DNA of 64,000 nucleotides from Dictyobacter vulcani (GCF_008974265.1 NZ_BKZW01000003.1:124001-188000), one strand, 5' to 3'. Positions 36,223 through 46,598 are shown, counted from the stretch's first letter. Made by a program: numbers and translations. The notes: generated by a model not told the origin, from the sequence alone.

Positions 36223-38556
36223 TCAAGCATGTTGTGCTTCCTGATTGTTCGTGTGGATGTTTTGTGTCTGATCGATAGGTAAAGAAAACCAGAAAGATGA
36301 GCCCTGACCTTCTTTACTGATCACACCCACCTCGCCATGGTGGCGCTTGATCAGTATCTGGCAGATATAGAGACCCAGGCCTAGATTAACGCCAGTACCT
36401 TTTTTATCCTTTGTTTTGCTGGAGCGATAATAGCGGTCCCAGATATGCTTTTGTACTTCCTCGGAGAGGCCCTGGCCACGATCATGGACCCAGACGCGTG
36501 CTTCTGTGTCAGTATATGTAACCTCTACCGTGACGGGATCTTCGGGATTAGAATATTTCAGGGCGTTACTGATATAGTTGGCAACTACCTGGCCAATGCG
36601 ATCAGCGTCTGCTCGTACGGGGATATATCTTTTTTCTGGCAGCACCAGATAGATAGGATGGTTGCCTTCGGTATAGCGCAGGTCGGCGACGGTCTCCTCA
36701 ACCAGATGGACAAGGTTATCCGGTTGTAGTGCCAGTTCTAATTTGTCAATTGCCAATCGTGAAGCATCAAGCATATCATTAATTAAACGGTTCTGTACGC
36801 GTGTCTGGCGCAAGGATTGTTCCAGTAACTTTTGCAACTTGGCAATCATGATTTGTACATCGGCAGGTAGCTCTTCGGGTCGCTCTTGCAGAAAGCGTTG
36901 TATGCGTCGTTGTGCGAGCTGAATGCTCCCATTGATAGCTGTCAGCGGTGTCCGTAGCTCATGTCCAACAATACTCATGAAGGTCTCTTTTTGCTTTTCC
37001 AGTTCTTTTTGTGGTGTTAAATCAACTATGATTGCGGCACAAAGAGAGCGGTTCCCATCTATAGTCACTCCTGCCATAAGTACAGGAATGCGCTTACCCT
37101 GTTTATTGTAATATTCTTTTTCTACAGGCATAAAGAGTCCTGTATCTTGCAGATCTTTTACCGCCTGTTCGTCAACATTTTGATACTCTGTAGGAGTGAG
37201 GTCACGCCAGTTTAATTTTCCGCTTTCCATCTCTTCGCGGGTGTAGTCGAGCATCATCAGCAATTTGTCGTTGGCTTCGAAAATAGCTCCATCCAGATTA
37301 GCCAGGGTGAAGCCTATCAGATTTGCGTCGATTAAACGCTTAAATCTTTCTTCGCTGGCATGTAAGGCCATTTCAGTATTTTTATAAGCCGTGACATCAT
37401 AGTAGTAGGCTGCCAGACCTTCTGGGGTTGGATACAGGTGGACATCAAACCAGAGTTGTAAAGGTTCTAAAAAGGCTTCGAAGTGCTGGTTGGTTTGTGT
37501 TTGCATGGCTTCTCGTGCCTTTTCTTCGAAGATAGTACCTTTAAGGGAAAACAGCTTTTCCCAGATATTTTTTCCCAGCAGACTGGCGCTGGATTGCTGA
37601 ATAATTTTTTCTGCTTGCTGGTTTATATAGGTAAAGTTCCAGTGATTATCAACATGGAAAAAAGCATCGCGAATGCTCTCCAATACGAGATTCAGATGCT
37701 GGTTAGAGGAGTATAACCGGGTCTCTTTCTGCCGTCGGTCTGTAATATCGGAAGCGATGCCCACCATATTGGTAGGCTTTCCCTGTCCATCGTAGAGCAC
37801 GCGCCCCTGCAGGCTAACCCAATGTTCGACATTCTCGGTATCAAAGATTTGATATTCAGCGCTATATTCTTTTCCCGTTTCAATGGCATGTCGAATAGCT
37901 TTACGGGCCGCAGCACGATCTTCCGGGCGCAGTATGTGCAAAAACTGCCGATAATTGAGAGTAGAACCGAGGGGAAGATTTCCAAGCTTCGCCTGTATTG
38001 GATTATTAATGAGCGAGTTATTGTTGATGATATCCCAGGACCAGAGGCCGATCTCATTGGCTTTCGCGGCCAATGAGAGCTGTTCACGTAACTTTTGTTC
38101 TGTTTGCTTTTGTTCTGTAATATCCTGATTAACGATCAAAATAGTGGTTGGCTTGCCTTCCGCATTATGCAGAATTTTCTGGCTGCTCTTCATAACCAGG
38201 GGGGGGCCATTTTTGCTGATTTGAACTACTTCTCCCTGCCAATAATCAGTATCTTGCAGGGCCGTACAGATATCCTGACTGGCTAACAGTGTGTGTGTCT
38301 TGAGAAGCTCGCAGTAGTTTTGTCCCTTACTCTCTTCTTGCGTCCAGCCATAGATAGTTTCAGCTTTATTGTTCCATGATAAAATAGTGTACATGGAATC
38401 ACAAATAATGATTGCATCGTGAGACATGGCGAAAAGTTCAGCATAAACTTGTAGCTGATTTTGTTGGGGTGCCGATATGTTCATACCTTTGTGTTTGTCG
38501 GGATGCGGTGTGAGCACTTTTTTTTCGGGCGTAAGCGCTGATCGATCCTTTCCCAA
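36223..38556 (-). CDS. Multi-PAS soluble sensor histidine kinase
   Basis: The 777-residue protein has four PAS/PAC-like sensor domains (AMSHDAIIICDSMYTILSWN, then repeats around DITDRRQKE and FTLANLDGAIFEANDKLL in part). These are followed by a HisKA domain (MSIVGHELRTPLTAINGSIQ) and an ATPase domain (VVANYISNALKYS, DRGQGLSEEVQKHIWDRYYR, LGLGLYICQILIK). It has no membrane helix, so it senses a cytoplasmic cue such as redox or light. No response regulator is adjacent. The TTG start at 38556 has GAGG 6 bases upstream; ATG 38484 is an alternative. It converges on the lanthipeptide genes, and a link to them is unproven. Confidence 0.92.
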   Translation of the reverse strand: MGKDRSALTPEKKVLTPHPDKHKGMNISAPQQNQLQVYAELFAMSHDAIIICDSMYTILSWNNKAETIYGWTQEESKGQNYCELLKTHTLLASQDICTALQDTDYWQGEVVQISKNGPPLVMKSSQKILHNAEGKPTTILIVNQDITEQKQTEQKLREQLSLAAKANEIGLWSWDIINNNSLINNPIQAKLGNLPLGSTLNYRQFLHILRPEDRAAARKAIRHAIETGKEYSAEYQIFDTENVEHWVSLQGRVLYDGQGKPTNMVGIASDITDRRQKETRLYSSNQHLNLVLESIRDAFFHVDNHWNFTYINQQAEKIIQQSSASLLGKNIWEKLFSLKGTIFEEKAREAMQTQTNQHFEAFLEPLQLWFDVHLYPTPEGLAAYYYDVTAYKNTEMALHASEERFKRLIDANLIGFTLANLDGAIFEANDKLLMMLDYTREEMESGKLNWRDLTPTEYQNVDEQAVKDLQDTGLFMPVEKEYYNKQGKRIPVLMAGVTIDGNRSLCAAIIVDLTPQKELEKQKETFMSIVGHELRTPLTAINGSIQLAQRRIQRFLQERPEELPADVQIMIAKLQKLLEQSLRQTRVQNRLINDMLDASRLAIDKLELALQPDNLVHLVEETVADLRYTEGNHPIYLVLPEKRYIPVRADADRIGQVVANYISNALKYSNPEDPVTVEVTYTDTEARVWVHDRGQGLSEEVQKHIWDRYYRSSKTKDKKGTGVNLGLGLYICQILIKRHHGEVGVISKEGQGSSFWFSLPIDQTQNIHTNNQEAQHA

Positions 38557-39161
38557 ATCCTACCTCGCTATTAGCTGCTCTAGCTGGTTTATGACGTTTG
38601 TCTGGCTTTTATCGTTCTGTTTTCTTCTATCCATGGATGGGTGGCATTGTAATGAAAACGTTGGTGTTTTGCCTATAGTTACGATCTCTGATGTATGTGA
38701 AAACCTGATCGGGCAGGGAAAAAGAATGTTGCAGTGCTTAGATCTGGCTCACCTGAATCTGATGGTAGTGTAGGTGTCTTGTCAATAAATGATAGTTGTT
38801 CGTCATAGTTTGTTTCAGCCTATTATAACATAGGACCAACAAGACAACATCAGGCATTATTGTGTTTGCCATTCAATTGTGTGAGCAGGATGTATTATTT
38901 CCGTGTAATTAATCCGCCCGTAATTGTTGAGCTGTAGTGGTTGCTCTGGCCGCCAGTGGGCAGTGTTCACGATGGCTTTTCGCTCGCATTCGTGACTTTT
39001 CTTCCGGGCCTACTTTAAATTCCTTTGATAATGAGGTATGATAAGGCAAAATCAGTACATATGCTCATCACTGGTGATTTTTTGACAATTTCCATTCAGA
39101 CAATGCCAAATTCTATGAGAGTTTGTAATGAGGCTCTCGTTCTGATATAAAGAGTAGACAT
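38557..39161. other. Intergenic region between two histidine kinase genes, about 600 bases
   Basis: This divergent spacer has several short open frames, but none with both a ribosome-binding site and family-like sequence. No strong hairpin or promoter stands out. It is longer than the typical spacer here and could hide a small RNA. Confidence 0.4.
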
Positions 39162-42100
39162 ATGAGTGATATCCTGTGGCTCAAAGCCAGTCCAGGCGCA
39201 CAGCGTAGCTTAATTACACAGCTTCAACGACAACTTTTTCTGTCTCTGCTGCTTTTTTTAATTTTTTTGTTGCTGAGTTCCGGGGCAGGTATCTATGTTT
39301 CTTCTCACCAACAGGCGCTGGGTGAACAGAAGGTTGCTTTACATGACAATGTGAATGGGCTATTACAATCTATGGTTGATCAGGAGACGGGGCTGCGTGG
39401 CTATATTGCTACCGGTAATCCAGTTTTCCTGGAACCTTTTTATAATGGCCAGAAAAATTATGCAAATTACCTGCAAAACCTCAAAAATATTACCTCATCA
39501 ATTGATTTTGATAATACCGCAAACGCTTTATTGCATGCCCAGGAGCGATCTACCGCCTGGACGTTATTATATGCTAATCCCCAACTATTAAATGTTAAAG
39601 AAGGAAATTTAGCCGCAGCTCGCTCGAAAGACAAAAATGCTCAGGGGAAGGCCCTTTTTGATGAAATCCGCAAAGCTGTTACATCGTTACAAAGTAGTAG
39701 TGATACTGACCTGACGGCTTTGCAGAATCGAGATAATCTTTGGAGTGGATTTTTTCTAGGAACCTTATTTCTCCTCATCCTGGCTGTTATTATATTTTTA
39801 TGGTCTTCCTTCAGGTCGTTTATGCTCGTCTGGCGTGCACAATTAGCTAATCTGAAAGAGGCTACAACGGCCTTTGGTAATGGGGATTTCACAACGCGCG
39901 TGAAAGATAGCAAAGATAGCGAACTGAATGAAGTCGGCCACACGTTTAATAAAATGGCCGAGGAGTTGCAAGAACAGCAGCTTGCGCTCAAGGATCGCGA
40001 TATTTTAGAGCAGGTTATGCAGTTGAATATTGTATTGACTGAGAGTCTGGACCTGTCGGAACTGATGCAGCATTTTTTTCAACGTATGCTGAGCTTGCTT
40101 GATATCCAGGTTGCGGCCCTGTATCTTTGTGACGAAGACCAGCAGCAACTGACGTTGTTTAGCTCGCGTGGTTTACCAGCAACGAGCAGGCAGTCTTCTT
40201 TTGCTATGGGTGAAGGTCTGGTTGGTCAGGTCGCCCAAAACCGCGAACCGATGTTATTAAGCCGCCAGCAGCAGGGCACAAGTATTTTTTCGGTGAAAAC
40301 GGTGCTGGGTGAGGTGATCCCTTCTACGTTGTACCATTTACCGCTTATCCAGGGAAATGAACTATTGGGCGTGTTGGTGGTTGGCTCTGTGTTTGCTATG
40401 AATGAACGAGCGCGGAATGTGATACAGGTTGTGGTTAGTAATCTGGCTGCGGCCATTCGCAATACGCAGACCTATGAACATACTCAGCAACAGGCCCATA
40501 CGCTGGCTGATTATGCGCATCAGCAAGAATTAAGTAATCATGCTTTACGCCAGCAAAGAGATGAATTAACGGTCTTGAATGCTGCATTGGAAGAAGCTAA
40601 TCGTGTGCGGAGCCAGTTTTTGTCCACTATGTCCCATGAATTGCGCACACCGCTGGCTTCCATCATTGGTTTCAGTCAGATGATTATGCGCTCCACTAAA
40701 AAATCTCCGTTATCACTGCGCCAGAATGAGAATGTTGATCGGATCTTGAAGAACGCCCAGCACTTGCTGATTTTAATCAATGATGTGCTCGATCTGGCTA
40801 AAATTGAGGCGGGACGCATGGATGTCACTGCCATCGAGGTGGATCTACCCGAGTTAATTACCTCGGTGGTGGATGAGACTCGCTCGATTGCGGTAGATCG
40901 TAAGTTGGATCTGACCGTTTCCATTCAGGATGGTATCACTTCGATTGAGACGGACCCGCGTAAAGTACGGCAGATTTTGTTGAACCTGGTCTCTAATGCT
41001 TTGAAATTTACAGAAACAGGCTCCGTCTCTGTTACTGCAGTCCGCCAGCCTCTGATCAATGAGCATAATGCTGCACTTGAGCAAATTGCTATTTCAGTAG
41101 TCGATACGGGTATCGGTATCAGTGCCGAAAAGCAAGAGCACATTTTTGATGCGTTTTATCAAGTCGATAATACTAATAGTCGTGTCTATGGTGGAACTGG
41201 CCTGGGTCTTTCGATTGTACGTGAATTGACGACGCTTCTGGGTGGAAAAGTTGAGATTCGTAGTAAAGAGGGGGTTGGATCTACTTTTACCGTCTTTTTG
41301 CCGGTGCATTTAAGGGATCAGCGCTTTGTGCAGGAAGTGCGACTGAACACACTACGCGGTCAGGCAATCAGCTCGCTTTCTGAAGTAGCGAATGAAGTAG
41401 CGCGGGCAGCCAATACAGCTACTTTAGGTGAAGAGGATAATGTAGATTTGCCGGATGAGGATGAGTATCTGGTGGTAGCTGTGGATGATAATCCTGATGT
41501 GCTGCAACTTATTGCGGCCTCCTTAGAACAGACCCCTTATCGTGTCGTCGGTGTACAGGACTCAACCCGGGCTGTCAAAGTAATTCAGAAACTGCGTCCA
41601 AAGGCGATTACACTGGATATTATGATGCCTAAAGTTAATGGATGGCAGATTCTGCATCAGCTAAAATCAAATCCTGTCACGGCTTCTATTCCGGTTATTT
41701 TGTTGACGGTGCTGGAAGATCGCTCAGCAGGGTATGTGCTGGGCGCAGATGAATATCTGGTCAAACCTGTTGAAAGGGATGCCTTGATTGATGTACTTCA
41801 GCAACTCACCAATCGGGAATATGCAGTTGTGGTTGAAGAAGCCAATACACCGATATCTGGCGAAGATCCGGCACCACAGACGATCAATGTAGACTCTTCA
41901 GTCCAGCAGGATGATTTTGGCGCTATGAAGCCGATTCTGCTGGTGCATACCGAACCAGACATTCATCAGTTGGTTGAAAAATTAAAAGATAAGACTGGCT
42001 ATGTCATACAAAAGTCATCTGATGGACAAGATATACTGCATGTGATTGAGAAAGTGCGGCCAGATATGTTAATGATGCTGGTTCATGCAGATGACAGCAA

Positions 42101-42194
42101 ATTTTTAGGGGACCATATAAAATCTGTTGTTGAGCAAACTACTGTTATACCACCTCCGGTTCAGCAAATCGAAGATGAGCAACATCTCACATAA
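39162..42194 (+). CDS. Hybrid sensor histidine kinase (CHASE3-HAMP-GAF-HisKA-REC-REC-like)
   Basis: The 1010-residue protein starts with a membrane helix and a CHASE3 outside domain (DQETGLRGYIATGNPVFLEP). A second helix, HAMP, and a GAF domain at about 285-430 follow. The HisKA domain has His492 in STMSHELRTPLAS, and the ATPase domain has LNLVSNALKFTETGS, DTGIGISAEKQ and GTGLGLSIV. A receiver with Asp819 (LDIMMPKVNGW) follows at about 770-890. A last receiver-like segment (KPILLVHTEPDIHQLVEKL) has MMLVHADD where the phospho-Asp should be and looks degenerate. The CheY-like gene 34 bases downstream is the likely phosphorelay partner. Confidence 0.93.
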   Translation: MSDILWLKASPGAQRSLITQLQRQLFLSLLLFLIFLLLSSGAGIYVSSHQQALGEQKVALHDNVNGLLQSMVDQETGLRGYIATGNPVFLEPFYNGQKNYANYLQNLKNITSSIDFDNTANALLHAQERSTAWTLLYANPQLLNVKEGNLAAARSKDKNAQGKALFDEIRKAVTSLQSSSDTDLTALQNRDNLWSGFFLGTLFLLILAVIIFLWSSFRSFMLVWRAQLANLKEATTAFGNGDFTTRVKDSKDSELNEVGHTFNKMAEELQEQQLALKDRDILEQVMQLNIVLTESLDLSELMQHFFQRMLSLLDIQVAALYLCDEDQQQLTLFSSRGLPATSRQSSFAMGEGLVGQVAQNREPMLLSRQQQGTSIFSVKTVLGEVIPSTLYHLPLIQGNELLGVLVVGSVFAMNERARNVIQVVVSNLAAAIRNTQTYEHTQQQAHTLADYAHQQELSNHALRQQRDELTVLNAALEEANRVRSQFLSTMSHELRTPLASIIGFSQMIMRSTKKSPLSLRQNENVDRILKNAQHLLILINDVLDLAKIEAGRMDVTAIEVDLPELITSVVDETRSIAVDRKLDLTVSIQDGITSIETDPRKVRQILLNLVSNALKFTETGSVSVTAVRQPLINEHNAALEQIAISVVDTGIGISAEKQEHIFDAFYQVDNTNSRVYGGTGLGLSIVRELTTLLGGKVEIRSKEGVGSTFTVFLPVHLRDQRFVQEVRLNTLRGQAISSLSEVANEVARAANTATLGEEDNVDLPDEDEYLVVAVDDNPDVLQLIAASLEQTPYRVVGVQDSTRAVKVIQKLRPKAITLDIMMPKVNGWQILHQLKSNPVTASIPVILLTVLEDRSAGYVLGADEYLVKPVERDALIDVLQQLTNREYAVVVEEANTPISGEDPAPQTINVDSSVQQDDFGAMKPILLVHTEPDIHQLVEKLKDKTGYVIQKSSDGQDILHVIEKVRPDMLMMLVHADDSKFLGDHIKSVVEQTTVIPPPVQQIEDEQHLT

Positions 42195-42228
42195 TCCAGT
42201 AACGTATATCATGAAGGAATAATGAACT

Positions 42229-42621
42229 ATGAATGAAGCTATATCTCAACAAGACAAAAAGCGTATTTTAGTAGTTGATGATAGTGAAGATATGCGTGAA
42301 TTGCTGCAACAGATTCTTGAAGAAGAAGATGCCTACACTTTATTTTTTGCCGAAAATGGTCCTCAAGCCATTGAGCAGGCTACAACAATTCAACCAGATT
42401 TGATCTTGATGGATATGTCTCTGCCTGGTATGAGTGGTTGGGAGGCGGTTTCGTATTTACGCAAACTTGTCACATTTCATGAGACTCCAATTGTGGCTGT
42501 AACCGCGCACGTTTCACAATCTGATCAGGAGCGTGCCTATGCGGTGGGTTGCACAACTCATCTGGGGAAGCCATTTGATGTGATTACTGTATTGGATACT
42601 ATTGCCGAACTTTTAGCCTGA
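42229..42621 (+). CDS. CheY-like single-domain response regulator
   Basis: The 130-residue protein is a lone receiver domain: acidic pocket VVDDSED (Asp17-18), phospho-acceptor Asp62 in LMDMSLPGMSGW, Thr in AVTAHVS and Lys in LGKPFD. Without an output domain it must act by protein contact or as a phosphate shuttle. It is probably co-transcribed with the hybrid kinase just upstream. Confidence 0.94.
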   Translation: MNEAISQQDKKRILVVDDSEDMRELLQQILEEEDAYTLFFAENGPQAIEQATTIQPDLILMDMSLPGMSGWEAVSYLRKLVTFHETPIVAVTAHVSQSDQERAYAVGCTTHLGKPFDVITVLDTIAELLA

Positions 42622-42727
42622 GTTTTTTTACAAACTCTCTATTTAAGAGACTTATCCGGCCAGTTTGTCCATCCTGGCGTAGGTGTTATGGTGTGTATTT
42701 CTCTGCACCATACACAATCTGCCCATC

Positions 42728-42752
42728 AAAAAAACCACCTGTGTGGGCAGGT

Positions 42753-42753
<1 letters not shown>
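42728..42753 (-). terminator. Rho-independent terminator of the 5S rRNA gene
   Basis: On the minus strand, CACCTG-CCCACA-CAGGTG (42736-42753) is followed by a G and then seven Ts (42728-42734). It begins right at the 3' end of the 5S gene. Confidence 0.8.
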
Positions 42754-42872
<119 letters not shown>

Positions 42873-42908
42873 ACCTGCACATGCAGATGGTTTGTTTCAA
42901 CAGAGACA

Positions 42909-42937
42909 ATATTACCCTATCTTTAGTGCTTTGTCAA
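42909..42937 (-). promoter_or_regulatory. Near-consensus sigma-70 promoter of the 5S gene
   Basis: On the minus strand, a perfect -35 TTGACA (42932-42937) and -10 TAATAT (42909-42914) are separated by exactly 17 bases. Transcription should start near 42902, about 30 bases before the mature 5S end. Confidence 0.82.
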
Positions 42938-43138
42938 GGCTTTTTTGCGGCAATTTATCCGTCCGGTCGTCCTTTTGGAGGAGTTGTACGTGTTAAGTCG
43001 ATATAGAGGAATGCTATTTTTGGGCGATGACAGATTACTCTCTCTTGAGGTACACTGAATTTGTCTGTATGGATTGTGGGTTGAGGTTACCTGCGTAAGT
43101 GTGCCAGTATATTTCTTTACAGTGGGAGGGCAAGTTTC

Positions 43139-44074
43139 ATGTCACAACATATTTCGGCTCCTATGCTTGATAGAGCAACCTCTGAGCTGTATACCCACGG
43201 CTGGCTGCACCAGATGTGGCGTCTGGTCGTATGGAACCTGTATAATCTGTGGCGGCGACTCATGACGCGCATTTTGCTGGGTATCTTTCTTGGGGGCTAC
43301 GCATTGCTGTTGCTCCTGACGATTGTGTCTCATCTGCTGCTTGGGAATAGTAAACAACCCACCATTGGAACTGACCCAATTATGGCGATAGGTTTCCCCG
43401 GCTCTTTACAGTTTTCCCTGGGATATCTTGGCCTGCTTGCTCCTATCTTTTTGTGTATCGTCGCTGGTGCGCTGATAGGAGGCGATTATGGCTATGGATT
43501 GCATCGGCAAATGCTGACACATGGATTGAGTCGTGGGCAAGTGTTTACTGCTCAGGTGGTTGCTCTGGCTGTGATCGTCCTGCTGTTCGTTGGGGGCGTT
43601 ATGTTGCTCTCAATCGTACTGGGTATACTCATCGGGCCATTGTTTGGAGTCGCGCCAACATTTTTGCCGATGCAGGGCTGGTTGGGAGTATTGCTAACCT
43701 GGATTACACAATCTATGCGCTACTATATCTATATGCTGATTGCCGTCCTGGCCGCTACGATTGGTCGGTCAGTGCTGGCTGGTATTGGTTTCTCGATTGG
43801 CTATGTTTTTATCGAATTCCTGGCGACAACCATCCTTTTTAGTCTGATCGGGGGATTGAGTGCGACGATGGGCAATATTATCGTAGCTTTTATCAGTAAT
43901 CTCCCGGGTGTGGTCTCGAATACGCTGAATAGTTATACCACGGCCATGATTGCAGGCCAGCCTCTCACCTCTCTGGGCCAACTTCCCTTGCAAATCGGCT
44001 TAACCATCGCATATTGTGTGGTCTTGCTGGCATTAAGCTACCTTGTGTATAGTAAGAGCGACATCTTCGATTAG
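43139..44074 (+). CDS. ABC-2 type transporter permease
   Basis: The 311-residue protein has a polar N-terminus, then six hydrophobic segments (ILLGIFLGGYALLLLLTIVS, LGLLAPIFLCIVAGALIGGD). It has the ABC-2 permease feature GDYGYGLHRQMLTHGLSRGQ after the second helix. No ATPase gene is next to it, so it must pair with a distant subunit. The substrate is unknown. It diverges from the 5S unit. Confidence 0.82.
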   Translation: MSQHISAPMLDRATSELYTHGWLHQMWRLVVWNLYNLWRRLMTRILLGIFLGGYALLLLLTIVSHLLLGNSKQPTIGTDPIMAIGFPGSLQFSLGYLGLLAPIFLCIVAGALIGGDYGYGLHRQMLTHGLSRGQVFTAQVVALAVIVLLFVGGVMLLSIVLGILIGPLFGVAPTFLPMQGWLGVLLTWITQSMRYYIYMLIAVLAATIGRSVLAGIGFSIGYVFIEFLATTILFSLIGGLSATMGNIIVAFISNLPGVVSNTLNSYTTAMIAGQPLTSLGQLPLQIGLTIAYCVVLLALSYLVYSKSDIFD

Positions 44075-44355
44075 AGTACTCCTCTGGTACCTATCTCATA
44101 AATCCCCATGGGTAGAGTGTGGTATTATTTGGTTGATATGTTGAACGATTGCTTACCCGGCCTGTTCCGGGGTTCAACAGATGCCAATTTGACTATGATC
44201 TGTTGTCTTACTGCACATCAGACGACTGAATATGGGTTTACGTCGATGTTTTGTCGTGCTTTGAAGTTATATGCGGCAAGATCGCTATTTTGTCGCCGAC
44301 TATTCAAATAAAGTGTCCTGATTACACAGTATTTATCGAAAGGTTGAGCTTAATC

Positions 44356-45372
44356 ATGTTACTGGCTGGTGACATTGGGGGAACCAAAACGAATCTGGCT
44401 TTATATGCCTCGAAGGAAGATATCCGCACACCGCTGCGCGAAGCAAAGTTGCCGAGTGCCCAGTATGCTACATTGGCTGCGTTAGTCCATGATTTTATCA
44501 AGCAGGTAGATCTGCCTGATATCAAGATTGACAGGGCTGTCTTTGGTGTCGCGGGCCCAGTGGTAGCGGGTAAGGCCAAAATTACCAATCTACCATGGCA
44601 TATGGAGGAGAAACAGCTAGAGCAGACGCTGAATATTCCTTCGGTGACCTTATTAAATGATCTGGCGGCAATGGCTACGGCTATTCCTCTGCTTCATTCA
44701 GCAGATCTGCATATATTGAATGCTGGTAAGCCTGTCTCCCATGGAACTCTGGCTGTCGTTGCGCCTGGCACTGGTCTGGGCGAGGCAACGCTGGCCTGGG
44801 ATGGTGCGCACTATCGGGTGCATCCCTCCGAAGGTGGACATGTTGATTTTGCTCCTACGAATGCTTTTGAGATTGGCATGCTGGTCTATCTGCTTGAACA
44901 TATGTCGCATGTGAGTTATGAACATGTATGTTCGGGGATTGGTCTGCCTAATATTTATGCATATGTGAAAGCATCTGGCATGTTTGATGAGCCAAAGTGG
45001 TTGGCGGATAAAATGTCACAGGTAAAAGATGTAACTCCACTCATTGTGCAAGGTGCTAATGGAAAATCTTCTGATGATACTTCTGATTTTCAAGAGCCCG
45101 AGGCTATTTGTGTGGCGACGATCAAAGCTTTTGCATCGATTCTGGGTGCTGAGACGGGAAATATGGTGCTAAAGTCGCTGGCGACCGGGGGAGTATATCT
45201 GGGAGGTGGTTTACCGCCACGCATCCAAACATTTTTGGAGGATCCGGAGTTTATGCGTGCCTTTACCAGCAAGGGACGCTTTTCTGAAATGCTCAAAGAT
45301 GTGCCGGTCTCTATTATTTTAAATGGCAAAGTTGGTTTAATGGGTGCGGCCTCTTTTGGCTTTGATTTATAG
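44356..45372 (+). CDS. glk: Glucokinase (Glk family)
   Basis: Glucokinase phosphorylates glucose with ATP. The 338-residue protein starts MLLAGDIGGTKTNLALYAS, the phosphate-binding motif of the Glk family. It continues with AVFGVAGPVV, TNLPWHM, LLNDLAAMA (catalytic Asp), APGTGLGEA and HPSEGGHVDFAP. The C-terminal VYLGGGLPPRI is also typical. It lacks the CxCGxxGCxE zinc motif of ROK kinases. ATG 44356 gives normal length; the frame to 44251 is longer but unlike the family. Confidence 0.94.
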   Translation: MLLAGDIGGTKTNLALYASKEDIRTPLREAKLPSAQYATLAALVHDFIKQVDLPDIKIDRAVFGVAGPVVAGKAKITNLPWHMEEKQLEQTLNIPSVTLLNDLAAMATAIPLLHSADLHILNAGKPVSHGTLAVVAPGTGLGEATLAWDGAHYRVHPSEGGHVDFAPTNAFEIGMLVYLLEHMSHVSYEHVCSGIGLPNIYAYVKASGMFDEPKWLADKMSQVKDVTPLIVQGANGKSSDDTSDFQEPEAICVATIKAFASILGAETGNMVLKSLATGGVYLGGGLPPRIQTFLEDPEFMRAFTSKGRFSEMLKDVPVSIILNGKVGLMGAASFGFDL

Positions 45373-45419
45373 CTTGATACGATAGACTGCCAGAACTACT
45401 CATTTTTTATCTCTACTTT

Positions 45420-45459
45420 AAAAAGAGGAAGCTACAATGTGTTGCAGCTTCCTCTTTTT
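45420..45459. terminator. Bidirectional terminator between glk and the aldo/keto reductase gene
   Basis: AAAAAGAGGAAGCT (45420-45433) pairs perfectly with AGCTTCCTCTTTTT (45446-45459), with a 12-base loop that can extend the stem by CAA/TTG. T runs on both strands suit the two convergent genes. Confidence 0.9.
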
Positions 45460-45483
45460 GACTGGCAAATTTTTTTAATGTGC

Positions 45484-46491
45484 TTAGAATGTGCGCGGCA
45501 CGATTTCATCGATAGCTTTGAGTTCTTCCTCGCTGAATTCCAGATTATTCAGGGCGGCCACATTTTCTTCGATTTGCGCTACTTTTGACGCTCCAATCAA
45601 AACACTGGTGACGGCTGGCAGGCGTAGATTCCAGGCCAGTGCCATCTGAGCCAGGGTTTGACCACGTTCCTGCGCGATCTTGTTCAGGCGTCGAATCTTG
45701 CTCAGTTGTTCACCCTGTACCACTTCCTCGTTGGCTTTATTTCCCCACCAGGCTGCGGCGCGTGAGTCCTCGGGAATATCCTGGCCAAGGTATTTATCGC
45801 TTAAGAGACCCTGGGCCAGGGGACTGAAGGTGATGACGCCGATGCCGTTGCGTACCGTATGGTCAAAGAGATTATGCTCTCTACCGCGATCCAGCAGGTT
45901 ATAGCGTGGTTGGTGGATGGTAATGGGTGTCAGTCCCATTTGTTTAGTGACCTGAACGGCTTGTTCTAAGTCATCGCCAGGAAAATTACTCACGCCGACA
46001 TACAGAGCTTTGCCCTGGCGCACCACCAGATCAAGTGCAGCCATGGTTTCTTCTAATGGTGTATTTGGATCCGGACGATGGGCATAGAAAATATCGACAT
46101 ATTCTAATCCCAGGCGTTTCAGTGATTGATCCAGACTGGCCACGATATATTTCTTTGACAGCCACTCACCATAAGGTCCAGGCCACATACGGTAGCCAGC
46201 TTTACTGGAAATAATTAATTCGTCGCGTGGCATTGTCTTGAGGACTTTACCCACTACGGTCTCAGCATTGCCAGGAGGGCGGCCATAATTATTCGCGAGA
46301 TCAAAATGGGTGATACCCAGGTCAAAGGCGCGGTAGAGGCATTCACGCGCGATTTCCTCGCCACGATAGCCGCCAAATGTTTCCCAGGCGCCCAGCGAGA
46401 TCGCTGGTAGCATGAGGCCTGAGCGGCCAGTGCGACGGTATTGCATCGTATCGTAGCGGTTTTCCGCAAATTGATGATTCTGTTCAGACAT
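45484..46491 (-). CDS. Aldo/keto reductase, YghZ-like
   Basis: The 335-residue protein is an NADPH-dependent TIM-barrel reductase. Catalytic residues are in HFDLANNYGRPPG (Asp, Tyr), SSKAGYRMWPGPYGEW (Lys) and FYAHRPDPNTP (His). The WPGPYG text and length match the YghZ/beta-subunit-like branch, whose E. coli member reduces L-glyceraldehyde 3-phosphate; the substrate here is inferred. ATG 46491 (MSEQNHQFAENRYD) is preferred to frames reaching 46560, which run into a long hairpin. Confidence 0.9.
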   Translation of the reverse strand: MSEQNHQFAENRYDTMQYRRTGRSGLMLPAISLGAWETFGGYRGEEIARECLYRAFDLGITHFDLANNYGRPPGNAETVVGKVLKTMPRDELIISSKAGYRMWPGPYGEWLSKKYIVASLDQSLKRLGLEYVDIFYAHRPDPNTPLEETMAALDLVVRQGKALYVGVSNFPGDDLEQAVQVTKQMGLTPITIHQPRYNLLDRGREHNLFDHTVRNGIGVITFSPLAQGLLSDKYLGQDIPEDSRAAAWWGNKANEEVVQGEQLSKIRRLNKIAQERGQTLAQMALAWNLRLPAVTSVLIGASKVAQIEENVAALNNLEFSEEELKAIDEIVPRTF

Positions 46492-46532
46492 CCTGTTTCT
46501 CTTTTCTTTGTCCGGGGAACTCATAAAAAAGG

Positions 46533-46598
46533 TAATATATGTATTTATAGGTAGGAACACTGGTAATACAACGTTCCTACCTATAAATACATATATTA
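46533..46598. terminator. Long AT-rich hairpin between the ThuA-like and aldo/keto reductase genes
   Basis: Perfect 26-base arms (46533-46558 and 46573-46598; left arm begins TAATATATGTATTTATAGG) flank a 14-base loop. It lies about 40 bases after the ThuA-like stop, so it may end that transcript, and upstream of the reductase start. Confidence 0.75.

Noticed and set aside
38477..38773. Open frame of 98 codons in the spacer between two histidine kinase genes
   Set aside because: It overlaps the N-terminus of the PAS kinase on the other strand, has no ribosome-binding site and has Cys/Phe-rich text unlike any family.
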